Positions 12,789-26,500 of a DNA stretch of 60,000 nt are shown here, piece by piece. The notes beneath the pieces were generated by a model that saw only the letters and a program-made list of their open reading frames with translations, had not been told where the DNA came from and did no database searches. Positions within the stretch are counted from its first letter, which is position 1, and every line of letters starts with the position of its first letter. Position numbers and translations under genes: made by a program. This DNA is from Owenia fusiformis (lineage: Eukaryota; Annelida; Polychaeta; Sabellida; Oweniidae): contig CAIIXF020000006.1 of the NCBI GenBank assembly GCA_903813345.2, positions 24,065,936-24,125,935 on the forward strand. The letters are read 5' to 3'.

Positions 12789-13290
12789 TTCACTGGTGAT
12801 CTACTCGATTACGCTGGTACCGTTTCGGACCGGTAACAAAATGTTGGAACATCGAAGGTACGATTTTTCTTTTTTCCTTATTTCACACGTTGTAGGCAGA
12901 ATTCCTACGACATTTTTAACACAAACGTGTATCAGTATTATATGTTTAAGAAAATGTACATATTTGCGAACAAATAGTTCAGAAGACAACAGAATCGTCA
13001 ATTTAATTCCTCACTTAAGTTACAGAAACGGTATTTCGAAAAACAATTAAGATCTGCACTTTTAACCCAAATCGTTTCTGTAACTTAAGTGAGGAATTAA
13101 ATCGACGATTCTGTTGTATTCTGAGCTAATCTTTCTCAAACATGTACATTTTCTAAAACATATGATACTGATACACGTTTGTGAGAAAAAACATGCGTGA
13201 AATAAGGAAAAAAGAAAAATCGTACCTCCGACGTTCCGACATTTTGTTACTGTTTCAGTAACCAGCGTAATCGAGCGGATCACCAGTGAA
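12789..13290. mobile_element. Foldback element with arms of about 220-240 bp
   Basis: The left arm 12789-13030 is the diverged reverse complement of 13073-13290. Both arms carry TTCACTGGTGATC at the outer end and ACGATTCTGTTGT and CTTAAGTGAGGAATTAA further in. The spacer is about 42 bp. No transposase is visible and no target duplication is clear, so the class is unknown. It lies in the gap between the 3' ends of CCP110 and NCAPD3. Confidence 0.75.
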
Positions 13291-14590
13291 TATGAATTAA
13301 TGTACCATTGGGATTTATCATTCCATGCAAGTTCAAGGCCACTTAGGTGTAATTTCCAGACAAATCTTGATTTTCCCTCACGGACTATTACTGTCCCATC
13401 AAATGGAGTTCAGTAATCAGTGGGGATAAAGCGAAACCCTCAGTCCATTCAGGAAACAGCTACTTTATAAACTATATTAAATGGTAACCCAAAAACCTTA
13501 AATCGATTGAAATTCCCGATCTGATAAATCTTCAATGTCTATCTTATTATCTGCAAATCGACCGTAGAGTGCTGAATAAATGGTTGTGACATGAACAGAT
13601 TTAGGAACATTTTGTTGCCGTTTTTTAGTTTATAGTTTATCATATTACGTTAAAAGGCAAAAAGTAAAATAACACAACTGTTGCATACATTACATTATAA
13701 ATATTCATTTATTGCCGTGCCAACATATTACATTGTATATTAGTACATGTAGTAGCCTACATACGGTAATTCTTATTATGGTTATTGAAATGAATTAATT
13801 CTTTGTTTTTTAAGAGAGATAACTGTAACTATATGAAAGTGATACCGGATTTTCTCGCATATACGCCCCCCTAAATTTAGGCCCATGGGTCAAAAATCGA
13901 AAGTAGTACACTTATACGCCCATGGGCGAAAAATAAGAGGTAAAATAACAGACGAAATTACCCCTTCTTTCAGTTATAAACCCAGGGGCTTATATGCGAG
14001 AAAATCCGGTAGTCACTTTTCATATTCATAAACACTCAATTGAACATAAAAATCAACAAAAATGAAAGATGTGGATAATTATTATGTTAATTAGGCTAGT
14101 ATCCTACATAAACCAATAATATTGATGCAGTCAATAAATATTTCATGATTATTGATTAATCTCAACAACTAAATTCACAGATTTGTCATAAGTATCTCAT
14201 TAACAAAACTTTTTTTCTAAATAATTGCATACATTGTTACAGTGTTATAATGTTGAACTTAATAAGCAAAATAACATTATTAGCCATTCTCTGCCAACTG
14301 GTTATACATGTACTTGCACATTGAGTTTTCTGAACCCCTGCAACAATTTAAGTGCTTGACCATGCCAGATGATCTCATATGGATCACATACAGATTATTT
14401 TGGTTAGAAGCCAAGGCTACTGTCAAATTAAATATTTACTAATGATGAATATTTTTTCAACACAATGGGAATAACAAAGAAATAGGTGGAGTACATGGAG
14501 TAAAACCAACCTTTTAAGTTCTAGCTTAGTTCACAATTACATCTCCTACAATGTTCATAACAATTAACATTTTAAAAATAATTGTTCAGA
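13291..14590. other. Convergent intergenic gap between CCP110 and NCAPD3
   Basis: Apart from the MITE at 13845-14009 this AT-rich stretch shows no gene. The part next to 14591 should include the NCAPD3 3' UTR, since that gene ends here on the minus strand. Confidence 0.5.
13845..14009. mobile_element. 165-bp MITE with TA target duplication
   Basis: Both ends begin with the same 19 bases, CCGGATTTTCTCGCATATA, in inverted orientation, followed by CGCCCC / AGCCCC. TA flanks both sides (13843-13844 and 14010-14011). It has no coding capacity. The TA duplication fits the Tc1/mariner/pogo group. Confidence 0.8.
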
Positions 14591-17500
14591 TTATTTCTTT
14601 TTGTGTCGCGTTTTACTGCGAGTTGACTTTCGTGTAAGTGTTGAGAACTCCACATCATCAGTTATTGAATCATCTGTGTCGGTTTTGATAGGTTTTGCAG
14701 CTTTTTTCTCCAAACTCTGCAAAAATATGGAATAAGAATGACAAACTGGAAAACTCGACAAACAAAAAGGATCGGTTTGAAATTTCAAGGATGTTTCTTT
14801 GTATGAAAATAAAATCTAAACCTGATCTGATTTCGGATATGCTTGGAAGAATTTGATGGATTTTTCATTTTAGCCATCACAGTATGTAGCATTATCCCTA
14901 AGATGCTATAGCATTTTTAGACAATCATTTCAATTCATAGTTTGTGCTTATCAATTTGTGTGATAATGTTAACTCAACTCACATCATACATCGTCATTAT
15001 ATTTCATCAACTGAAATAAGATTGACAGTCATCACAATATTGTCATATTTTGCCTTATCTACCCACCTGCCTACCTACTGAGACATGGGCGACACTTAAT
15101 ATATTATTATTGAAAATCATGATACTGTTCTCCCTGTGTATTGGTATACTTACAGGAGGTCTGATGTTCCATTGACGGGGCTTAGGGCTGGGTTTATCTG
15201 GAGAGAACATACAGATAAGGTCTACTTCTTTGCCATCTTTCTCTGATCTCTTGATCCCTGTTACCATGGGACTGCTTGGTACTGGAACAGAGACATTTTC
15301 CTGATATATTCCTATTGACTTTATTTTAGCATTTTTCAATTCCCTTAATATTATGATCTGTCGTCTAACTTGTCTTGCCAGTAAAATAAATTTTTTCTGA
15401 TATCTTTCATTCTCATGGAATAGTTTTTGCATTTTTGAATCTATAACTTACTCATTGTAATCTGAAGGTAGCAGTTTTTTAACTGTCATATAAGTTTCTC
15501 TCAAAATTATTTTTTATTGAAGTCCCCCTTTCTCACTCCACACCTTAACATATAAACAAATGTATTTTCCACACCCATCACATACCTCTATCTCCTATGT
15601 TATCCATAGAGCTGATACCAATCCTCTGTGGGCCTTCCCTGGCAATAGGCGAAGGGGGAAGCATGGTCATCTCTGCTGGGTTAAATGTGATATTCCCTAT
15701 CATGCCTGAAGGGGTACTGATTGCCCTTGTGTTTGGCCTTGAAGGGGTTTTAAATGAGTCCTGAAGTAAAGAAAATATTGCAAATATAAGTCTATCCCAA
15801 TGCTCCAGAATTGTACATATTGTCATCTACCAGAAAACTGACCACTTTTGTGTAGCTAACCCACAGAACTGTATTAAAAATGAGGAAATGAATATTATTC
15901 ATATGGCTGTGAATTAGATGTAAGAAACAAAAGCCTCTCACTTGTCTGTTCTCCTTATTCAGACTTCCCGTGGATATCCTGTGGGGTGACCTAGTGGTTG
16001 GCCTGGGTGAAGCAATCACATCCTTGGGGGTGGCCTTGGGGGACCCACCAGCAGCTGGAGAAGTTCTCCCCTCAGTTCGCTGCTTAGCAACCTCCATTGC
16101 CTTTCGCGCAGAATTCAGAATCGCAAGGGTGGACATTGACATTGGTCTAGAAAATATGAAATTCCAGTTTTCAAATATAAAAACACACAGAAAGGGTTAT
16201 TATTACATCATAGTGAATTTTATTCTTAAGACCTGAAACTACATGATGATGAAAACACTCCATGTATAATTCTACTACCACGTGACAGGCCCATCCTGTG
16301 AGCAGTTTAGGGTAGGGTGGATATCTATTTTTTAATAATGCAGATGCGAGTAGGTAGTTCCCAGTTTCACCACCAGGTGGCTCGTTCGGGTCAGATAACA
16401 TGGCGGGTATAGTAGAAAGTTCCCTTTAACTTAAACTACATCTGTTTCAGTTGTTCAATTTTCATATAACCCTTATGTATCTAATAGTTATGCAAATCAA
16501 AATATGTCCAGTAAATGAAAACGTTATCTGACCAATACAAGAAAAGATATTTCACTTTTTGTGATTTTGTAACATGGGCTCTATGGAGAATCAACCCGAA
16601 CTAGAAGTCACACTTTCAAAAATAATTAAATTTTCAAACTTGATAAACAATTTTCGAAACCATATTTCTAGATGTACTTTTACATGTAGATTTAAATTTT
16701 TTTTTTTTTTTTTATAATTTTTTTATTTCAAAGAATAAGCATGTTAAAGCAATTGCAAAAAACAATTACAGTACAGTTACATGGTAAACCTACATTTAAC
16801 AATTTTACAATACAGTACAGTGGTTAAATATTTCGTCTTAAGAGACGTTATACCATTGGCATTTTTTTATTTATTTAAAGGAAAAAATCATCAGTTTCAT
16901 TTGTTTAATTTTGTTTCCATGATTTTCCACTTATCGCCTCTGCCAACCCGTTTGTCCATGATAAAATATTCCTTCACATTACTTATAAAACCTTTAAGTG
17001 TTGGTTTTAGCATAGAATATTTGCACAAATAAACATACCTTTTAAAAATACATAGCATATTATTTAAGATGATTGTCTTCTCATTTATACTCTCAGGTCC
17101 TATCAATACATTTTGTTTAGTGCATAGCAATGTGAGCTCTAAAGGAAGCCATTGTTTAATGTCATTTAATACGGCACTTACAATAGTACATTCATACAGA
17201 AGATGGCAAATCGTTTCAGGATTTGCTTTACAAAAAGTGCAAATGTTTGACTCTACGAGTCCACACATTTTTAGGTATGTATTAGTTGCTAAAAATCTGT
17301 GAAGGACTTTATAAGTGAAGGATGATAACTTAGGTTCATAGTTACTCAGTTTGTTAAGTTTATTTATCTTCTTCCAATCATTTTGATTGAGTGACAGATT
17401 CAGATCTTTATTCCATCCTTCTATATATTTTGAATTCTTTTCTAAATTCTGAACAAATTCCCAGTATATTATTTTACTAATCTTTGACTGAGTAAGGAAC

Positions 17501-20500
17501 TTTTGTACGTGTGCTTTATTTCTTTCATAATCAGTGATATTCTGATTATTCTCCATGACGTCTCTTAGCCAAGATTTTGGAATAGTGTTTTTTAGACTCA
17601 AATAGTCTAAAAAATTAATATTACTGTGGAATTTGTCATTGAATTCTAAAAGCGTTAGAAGTCTTTTTGAATTATGAAATACATCTTGTAGTACAATTAC
17701 TTCATTGTTAACCTTTGTATTTTGCAGTATATATTGAACATTTTGATTTTTGGTATGTTTCCCCCATGTATTACACATAGCTTGTTCAGCTCTCAGTTTA
17801 GTATTATGTTCAGCTTCTTCTTCTTTCTGTTGTGTGTAAATTCTCAGAACATGAACAAAATTTAAAATATAACATTGCTTTGACTGAATTTTGAGTACCT
17901 AATGGTGTAAATCAAGATTTTTTCTACTCGCATCTAGTCTATTGAAGTTAACAGTTCTGACAAATAGACATAACACAAAGACTCCTTACCTTCCTGGTGT
18001 ATTAGAAATTGATTTAGGTGACCCAAGGCTTCTTATTCCAGGTGGCACTATGGGTACTGTGGCGCCATCTTTTGGAGACTTCTCTAAACCTGGAGATTTA
18101 GGCTTAGTAGGATTTGGAGACTGGTTTGGAGTGACCTTAAATCAATATAACATTAAGAGAATTGTATAGAAGTGTATGGCAAGCAGAAAAGAACCTTCAA
18201 CCTTTATAATGCACACCAGGTGTAGGTCACAGAGAAAACCGGAGTTGGCAGGATTATGAAATTTGAGCCTTAAGAGAGTCACACTGGAGTCGACACAATT
18301 TCCAAGGTCCTCATTGCGTCAATTCTCAGTGGTGTTGTGTGGGTTGCTTACAGAAAAGGAGTTACCAGTCGGTTATTTTCCAACTGAAAGCAGCAACATT
18401 TTTATGAGATTTTAAACTGGGTGCAAGGTTATTTTCAATGGATTTTCCAACTGGAAGCAGCAAAATTATTATGAGATTTGTAACTTGGTGCAAGGTTATT
18501 TTCAATGGATTTTCAACGTGATTTCAAGCTATGTTATATTATATGTGTTTCTACCTGTTGAGGTGTGCTACTCCCAGATCTTGGTTGTCTCTGTCTCTCA
18601 AGTTCAGCCTGCTGCTCCTCAAACATTCTCAGGTCAAACTCAATCTCTTTAGCAAGCTGTTTGTCTGCAGCCATAATGTCTGCAACAATGACCAGAGGAA
18701 ACTAACATTAGTTAAGAATTCCTATAATCCACTATTCTCTTACTATGATGTTATTATAACCATGCTTACAACCACTGATTTAGGGATTGATAAGTTTCTG
18801 TAAATGACCCCAAGAATAACACAAATTGAATTTTTATTTCTGCCTCAGAAAAGTCACTCAATCCGCCTTCTTGCTTCAGTGATCATAAGCTTGCTGGGTT
18901 TGCTATAGTTTTTTTCTACAACAACACTGGTATTGAAATTATAAAAATGTGTTTATTTTACCTTTAACTTCATTCTTGTAATCTTTCATCATTTCTCTGA
19001 GATATAACATGAGATCCTTTAGCACTGGAGATCTATGTTGTTCTAACTGAAACCACATAAAAACATACTATGACATTCAATGAAACAAATGCCACAATAT
19101 CTCATTGTAACTGCGTAGAAAGAGAACTTGATTTTCTGGAATATCAAGAATTCCCTTGTATTGCTTTAGTAACAAGCTTGTTTGATTTTTTCTGAAGCAA
19201 TCTTTTAGACACTTGTTTGTTGTTCATTTGCATATTTAACAATCTTGCTAATATTTTAAGGCAATACTTCATACAATTGAAATCTTTTAGAAGCTTGGTG
19301 GATTTTAATTCTCCTATATCCCATAGAACATGTCTATTTTGTACAAAAATACTTCCTTGATTATGCAACTTTCCTTATATTTATACATATCACTTGTAGA
19401 CCTGAACACTATACCAACCTGGTGTTTCAGCGCAATGATGATTGGCACAATATTTTCAATTGTGTTTTTCTTGACAATCTGTGTGATGATAGTTTTCTTG
19501 GCAGCAGTCATAACTGCTTCTTGCATATCTTGTTGGTCTACTATGTCTTCCTGGGGCTTGCTCTTCATTGATGCCAACTTCATCTCCTGAAATCAGGTTA
19601 AATTGATCAGTACAGGGTGACACAAATCATTTAATTCATGAACAAAAACACTCGTTGCTTTGATCCACATTGTGCACATTAGATGAAATTTAATGCAGGT
19701 GAATTTCAGTCTTATGTGTCTAGACTGTTTAGATTAAGTTACACTCATTTCAAATTTTACCATAGGTCTCGTCAATTGTGGTTCAAATAACCAGTAGTTC
19801 ATGGTCAAAACAATCTGTTTCACTGATACCTGCATTAATTGCATTACCTGCTGTTCATTAGAGGTACTTCACTGATAATGTGATTAAAAACAATCCAGAA
19901 ATGACTTGGTATGCAGAACTACACAACAATACACAAATCAAAAGAACTTCTTAATTACAAAAATGGAGGGATGGAATTTTTGTGATCACCCTGTATGTAA
20001 TGTTGATGGATCATGGATACTGTGACCAAATTTTGAGCAAGGTGCAATATATTTACCAGCTAAATGTATATGCAGATATAATATGTATGTCATGACACAA
20101 GCCCGAGAAGTAAGAAATTACTTTTAACTGGTTTTGACGACATGTTTTTTAAAACAGCTTTAAATTGAAATCCATGACTAAATGTCCAAAGCTGTTATTC
20201 ATAAGGCTATGAATTTGAATACATTCTTTAATTATAAACAAGCATCAGGTTTTAGTTCTATATATCATATTTTAGACATATTAACAGTTAACCAAAAATT
20301 GATGATTGCTGTTTTCTTTATTAGAAGTAATTGATGCAACAATGCAAGTGCCTTAGAATAAACATTGTGAAAATGTTGTATTTCTGTTGAAAACACCTGT
20401 TTTCATGATAAAGGGAATATTCACAATAGATAGTTGTAAAGATATGACATTTTAAAATATGTCACTAACATGCTCCTAGTTTGAATTGTGTTGATTTAAA

Positions 20501-23500
20501 TGTGTTTTGGTTGCTAAGAAAAAACAAACAAAAAAAAAACAGAAAAAACGTTGGTGATATGCCAAACTCATACAGGAATTGACATGAAAGAAGAACCAGG
20601 AAGTATATTCATTACATGTTAGTTTAACATTCACAATTTCAGAAGTAGGTACAAAGAAGGAATAACTCTACTATGAAGGTAACATTTTCTTGTTACTGAA
20701 AATTCTAATACAGATATGAATGCTGTTTTATCTAATGAATCAAAGAAAAGAAATGTGTTTAAATTTAGGATAAAGTTGAATCATGTTTTCTAGATTTCAG
20801 CATGGTTTATGTCTATTCATGCCTAGCTGTAAGATTTCCACACAAGCGATGATCTGACAATCTTAATGAATTAATGGAAATGTCTTAAAATACAGAATAA
20901 TATTCCATCAGAACTTTATATTTCAGGTTCCAGCGTGGTATATGTTTATACTATTCATTGTCATCCGTGAAATTTCCACTTCAATGAGAGATGATCTCAC
21001 ACATGATACGTCTGATCCAAGATCCAAAGAGAATATTAGATCTTTACTGGATCAAAGAGCTGATCGGAGATCAAAGGACCAAGATAACGATACAGAAGAT
21101 GACATTCAAAATATGATTCCTATTGAACCAAACCAGAATGCACTGAACATTCAGGACTTGACAAACACCTTAAAACCATATGAATCCAACAGTTCAAAGA
21201 AAATTCCAGATTTTTGCAAGTGCAATGAGCAAAAGACTGGAACATTAAGGTGCATTTGTAAGGCAAGATCTCAAATTGACCATTGGCCTTTGGAAAACAT
21301 TCTGAAATTCTTACCACAAAATATGTCTATGCTTTATCTGTATGAATTTAATTTTGGAGTTCTGCAAAACAACTCATTCAAACAGTTCCCTAAATTAAAA
21401 AATATTAGAATACAGAGAAGTAACCTTACTGCAGTAGAAGTCAATGCTTTTGAACATTTTAAAGAAATGGAAAATAACATCATAATGCTGAATGATAACA
21501 ACATTAAGTATATAGAGCCTGGAGCATTTAGACATGGAAGAAGTATACGCCTACTCCATCTCGACAAAAACTACAATATGGGACTTGAAAATGCTCGGAA
21601 TGTTATGAATGATTTAGAAAACAAACCTGTTGAAGATGTAAGACTTGCAGGATGTGGTTTGGTTATTGACACAATTGATGGAACATTTTTCAAATCACTA
21701 AATGCGTCAAATCTCAAAGTGCTCCACATTCATGGAAATAGCATTAAGACATTAGCACCAGATGCCTTCGAACCAATCAAATCACTGAGAGTTTTAATAC
21801 TTTCAAATTTCATGTATGTAAGCACACTGACTTTCAATGTTCTACAGAATCTGACTCATTTCAAATTGTATGGCGGACTTCAGAAATCATTTGGTCAAAT
21901 TGTGCCTACATTTGACCTAAATGAATTACAACATCTAAAAATCCTTCAACTTTCTCTGTCTCATAGCGCTAACTTCAATTTAAAGATAAGCTACTTAAGA
22001 AATTTGAAAGAGCTACTTTTAATTGATGCTCAGGATTTTGAAGGGTACCGTGGACAAATGCTCCAATTACTGAACAATTCACAGTCACTTAGCCAAGTAG
22101 ACCTATCCGGGAATCTTTTGTTTCAATATACAGATATGCAACTCTGCCAATTGTTTGAAAACAAAATCCATTTCACAAGTTTGATTCTCGCAAGAAACTA
22201 TCTATCTCATTTACCTAATTGTATCTTTAGAGGGATGGTCAACTTAATAGGACTTGTCCTCTTTAAAAACAGAATTTTCACAATCCAGAAGGATTTATTT
22301 ACAAATCTTCAAAACCTGCTATGGCTGGATCTGTCAGATAATGCAATAACATTTATTGACCCTGGTAACTTTGCCCATATGCCTGACTTGAGAGAATTGT
22401 ATATACACCACAATAACTTTGACTGCAACTGCGAGCTGATTGGCTTACGTGACATATTAAAAACCTGGGGATTACATGTTTATCACGATGAAAAGTGCAG
22501 TAGGCCAGAATCACGAAAACATGCATTTGTACATAATTATACCATACCTGAATACCTGACTGAATGCAACTCTAAAATGCTCCTAACATCATGTTCCACA
22601 ACTGGGAGCATTATACTATTCCTTACCATTCTAACATCTGTACTATTGAAGCATTTTTGGAAGGACATCAAATATATCAAAATGGTACGTAAAGCAAGAA
22701 AACATGGGGGATATGCTCCAATACACAATGAACCAATAGAGGATGACGCTTTTGTCAGTTATCATAGCGAAAAGACATTATGGGTTCAAAGAGACTTGTG
22801 TAGGGAGCTAGAAAATGGAGAAGACATCAAGTTCACTTTAATGTATGATGACCGGATCATGCCTGGTGGCTCTTTTTTCACATCTCTCGGCAATGCCATG
22901 TATAGTTGTAGGAAGATTCTATTTGTGGTGAGTCGTGGATGGGTGGCAGCTGCCTTGAACCAGTTTGAAGTTAGTATTCATTTCATTTGTATTTGTATAT
23001 CATCACATGAAGTTTCAATGAAAATTTTGGTGCAGTTGCAGTCTTTTTTACAAAAATTCAACCGTCTATATTTGGAATATTATTTTTTAATTATAATTTT
23101 TATTATTATTACCAAGCAATAGCGTCGTATATTACACATTATGTTTTCCATCTAAGTATGCTCACATGACAATTTGCTCCAAACACCAAGTTCAGAAATT
23201 TATCTTTGTCGATATATTCGAAATAATCAAGCCAATTCATTAAAGTTAGACGTGGTGATTACCTGTATGAAAGCAACACAGAAATGACACAAAAATGGCA
23301 AGGACAGAAATCACAAAATCGGGAAATTACATCTTTGAAGTTTTTTCAGTTTTAGTTTTACAGAATAGCACCAAGCATACCATACAAGCAAAACAAATCA
23401 CAGTTGTTGATGTTATCTATGTCAATGTTGTTTCACGCATTGAACAGTCTATCTACTCAGAAAAATGCATGCATTGAACAGTCTATCTACTCAGAAAAAT

Positions 23501-26500
23501 GCATGCATTGAACAGTCTATCAACTCAGAAAATGCATGCATTGAACAGTCTGCTCAGAAAAATTCAAAAATATTCCACCATAAATTACAGTTTTTCAAAA
23601 ATTAGAGGGTTCCATATTTTATGTCACTCTGTATTGAATTTGTTTACAGGTAGACATGGCCCTGGTGAAGCTGCTTGATGATAACAGAGACATGATCATT
23701 GTCCTCCTCATGGAACACATCCCCAAAGCTGAGATGTCTGATACTCTGAGAATGATGGTGAAACACAACACATGCCTCATGTGGAGTGACAATGAGAGAC
23801 AACAGGCAAAGTTTTGGAGAGACCTAAAATTGGAACTAGGGAAACATCACTTGGAAGAACCTTAATGTCTGACACACTGAGAATGATGGTGAAACACAAC
23901 ACCTGCCTCACGTGGAGTGACAATGAGAGACAACAGGCAAACTTCTGGAGGGACTTGAAATTGGAACTAGGGAAACATCACTTGGAAGAACCTTAATGTC
24001 TGACACGCTGAGAATGATGGTGAAACACAACACCTGCCTCACGTGGAGTGACAATGAGAGACAACAGGCAAACTTCTGGAGGGACTTGAAATTGGAACTA
24101 GGGAAACATCACTTGGAAGAACCTTAATGTCTGACACGCTGAGAATGATGGTGAAACACAACACCTGCCTCACGTGGAGTGACAATGAGAGACAACAGGC
24201 AAACTTCTGGAGGGACTTGAAATTGGAACTAGGGAAACATCACTTGGAAGAACCTTAATGTCTGACACGCTGAGAATGATGGTGAAACACAACACCTGCC
24301 TCACATGGAGTGACAATGAGAGACAACAGGCAAAGTTCTGGAGGGACTTGAAATTGGAACTAGGGAAACATCACTTGGAAGAACCTTAATGTCTGACACG
24401 CTGAGAATGATGGTGAAACACAACACATGCCTCACGTGGAGTGACAATGAGAGACAACAGGCAAAGTTCTGGAGGGACTTGAAATTGGAACTAGGGAAAC
24501 ATCACTTGGAAGAACCTTAATGTCTGACACTCTGAGAACGATGGTGAAACACAACACATGCCTCATGTGGAGTGACAATGAGAGACAACAGGCAAACTTC
24601 TGGAGGGACTTGAAATTGGAACTAGGGAAACATCACTTGGAAGAACCTTAAGTCTGACACTCTGAGAACGATGGTGAAACACAACACATGCCTCATGTGG
24701 AGTGACAATGAGAGACAACAGGCAAACTTATGGAGGGACTTGAAATTGGAACTAGGGAAACATCACTTGGAAGAACCTTAAGTCTGACACTCTGAGAACG
24801 ATGGTGAAACACAACACATGCCTCATGTGGAGTGACAATGAGAGACAACAGGCAAACTTCTGGAGGGACTTGAAATTGGAACTAGGGAAACATCACTTGG
24901 AAGAACCTTAATGTCTGACACGCTGAGAATGATGGTGAAACACAACACATGCCTCACGTGGAGTGACAATGAGAGACAACAGGCAAACTTCTGGAGGGAC
25001 TTGAAATTGGAACTAGGGAAACATCACTTGGAAGAACCTTAATGTCTGACACGCTGAGAATGATGGTGAAACACAACACCTGCCTCACGTGGAGTGACAA
25101 TGAGAGACAACAGGCAAACTTCTGGAGGGACTTGAAATTGGAACTAGGGAAACATCACTTTGAAGAACCTTAATGTCTGACACGCTGAGAATGATGGTGA
25201 AACACAACACCTGCCTCACGTGGAGTGACAATGAGAGACAACAGGCAAAGTTCTGGAGGGACTTGAAATTGGAACTAGGGAAACATCACTTGGAAGAACC
25301 TTAAGTCTGACACTCTGAGAACGATGGTGAAACACAACACATGCCTCATGTGGAGTGACAATGAGAGACAACAGGCAACATTTTGGAGGGACTTGAAATT
25401 GGAACTAGGGAAACATCACTTGGAAGAACCTTAAGTCTGACACTCTGAGAACGATGGTGAAACACAACACATGCCTCACATGGAGTGACAATGAGAGACA
25501 ACAGGCAACATTTTGGAGGGACTTGAAATTGGAACTAGGGAAACATCACTTGGAAGAACCTTAAGTCTGACACGCTGAGAATGATGGTGAAACACAACAC
25601 CTGCCTCACGTGGAGTGACAATGAGAGACAACAGTTCTGGAGGGACTTGAAATTGGATCTAGGAAAGCACTACTTAGAGAAACCTTAAATATAACGGTGC
25701 CAATAATTAACCAAAAAGGGATTGGTCGAAAAGGTCTATCGTACTTCTAGAATGGATATGCTGAATAATTATCCCAGTGTAACTGTATAGAACAGGGCAA
25801 CAAATTGAAATCTTTCGTTGGACTTGAATGGAGATTTAGTAAACATACTGCCTTTTATACCATATAAAGCTGTGTGGACTGGTGATCATTTTATTCATCA
25901 TGCTGAGTTGTTAGTTGGTTTTGGTCTGTTTTCTTTTTTCCTTTGTGTAAGAAAATGGTTTAAGCCATTGTTAGATGTCACTGTCAACCAAAACTAGGAT
26001 GATTTCATCTTTCAAATGTATTCTTTTGACATCATTAGGAACAAGATAATATCAATAATATATCAACTCAAGCAAACTAAGTGAATATTGATATTGATTT
26101 ATAATAACGATATTGACTTCAATATGATGACAATTATATGAGATTCCATGCTATTTCATAAGAGTTCATGTTTAAATTCTGCATGCCATGTGTTTCCATG
26201 TAATCAAACACGAATTGTGACTGAATATAATAGTCGTTTATCCGAAGCAATAAATCACAATGTGATGAGGTATGGCTATGTGTATGTGGTTATTTCAGTT
26301 CAGCAGTGATATTTTTATTTGATTTTTGTCACCTTTTATCATCCTTTACCGTATCCAAAATGGTTTATTACTATACCTTGCATTTGGTGTTCATGAGCAA
26401 CCCATTTGGCTTATCAGTAATGATTATGTTATTTGTTTTTATGTGTCTGCTGCTTATGAATGGTTTATTGGATGACAGTAAGGAACTTTCAAAAATGTAC

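Noticed and set aside
15282-15303. Alternative acceptor giving ENVSVPV before the NCAPD3 exon at 15154-15281
   Set aside because: It is out of phase with the previous exon; the acceptor after GTTCCAG closes the frame.
23734-25688. Regularly spaced repeats resembling a CRISPR array
   Set aside because: The units are contiguous 131-bp copies of coding sequence with no unique spacers, in an animal genome.
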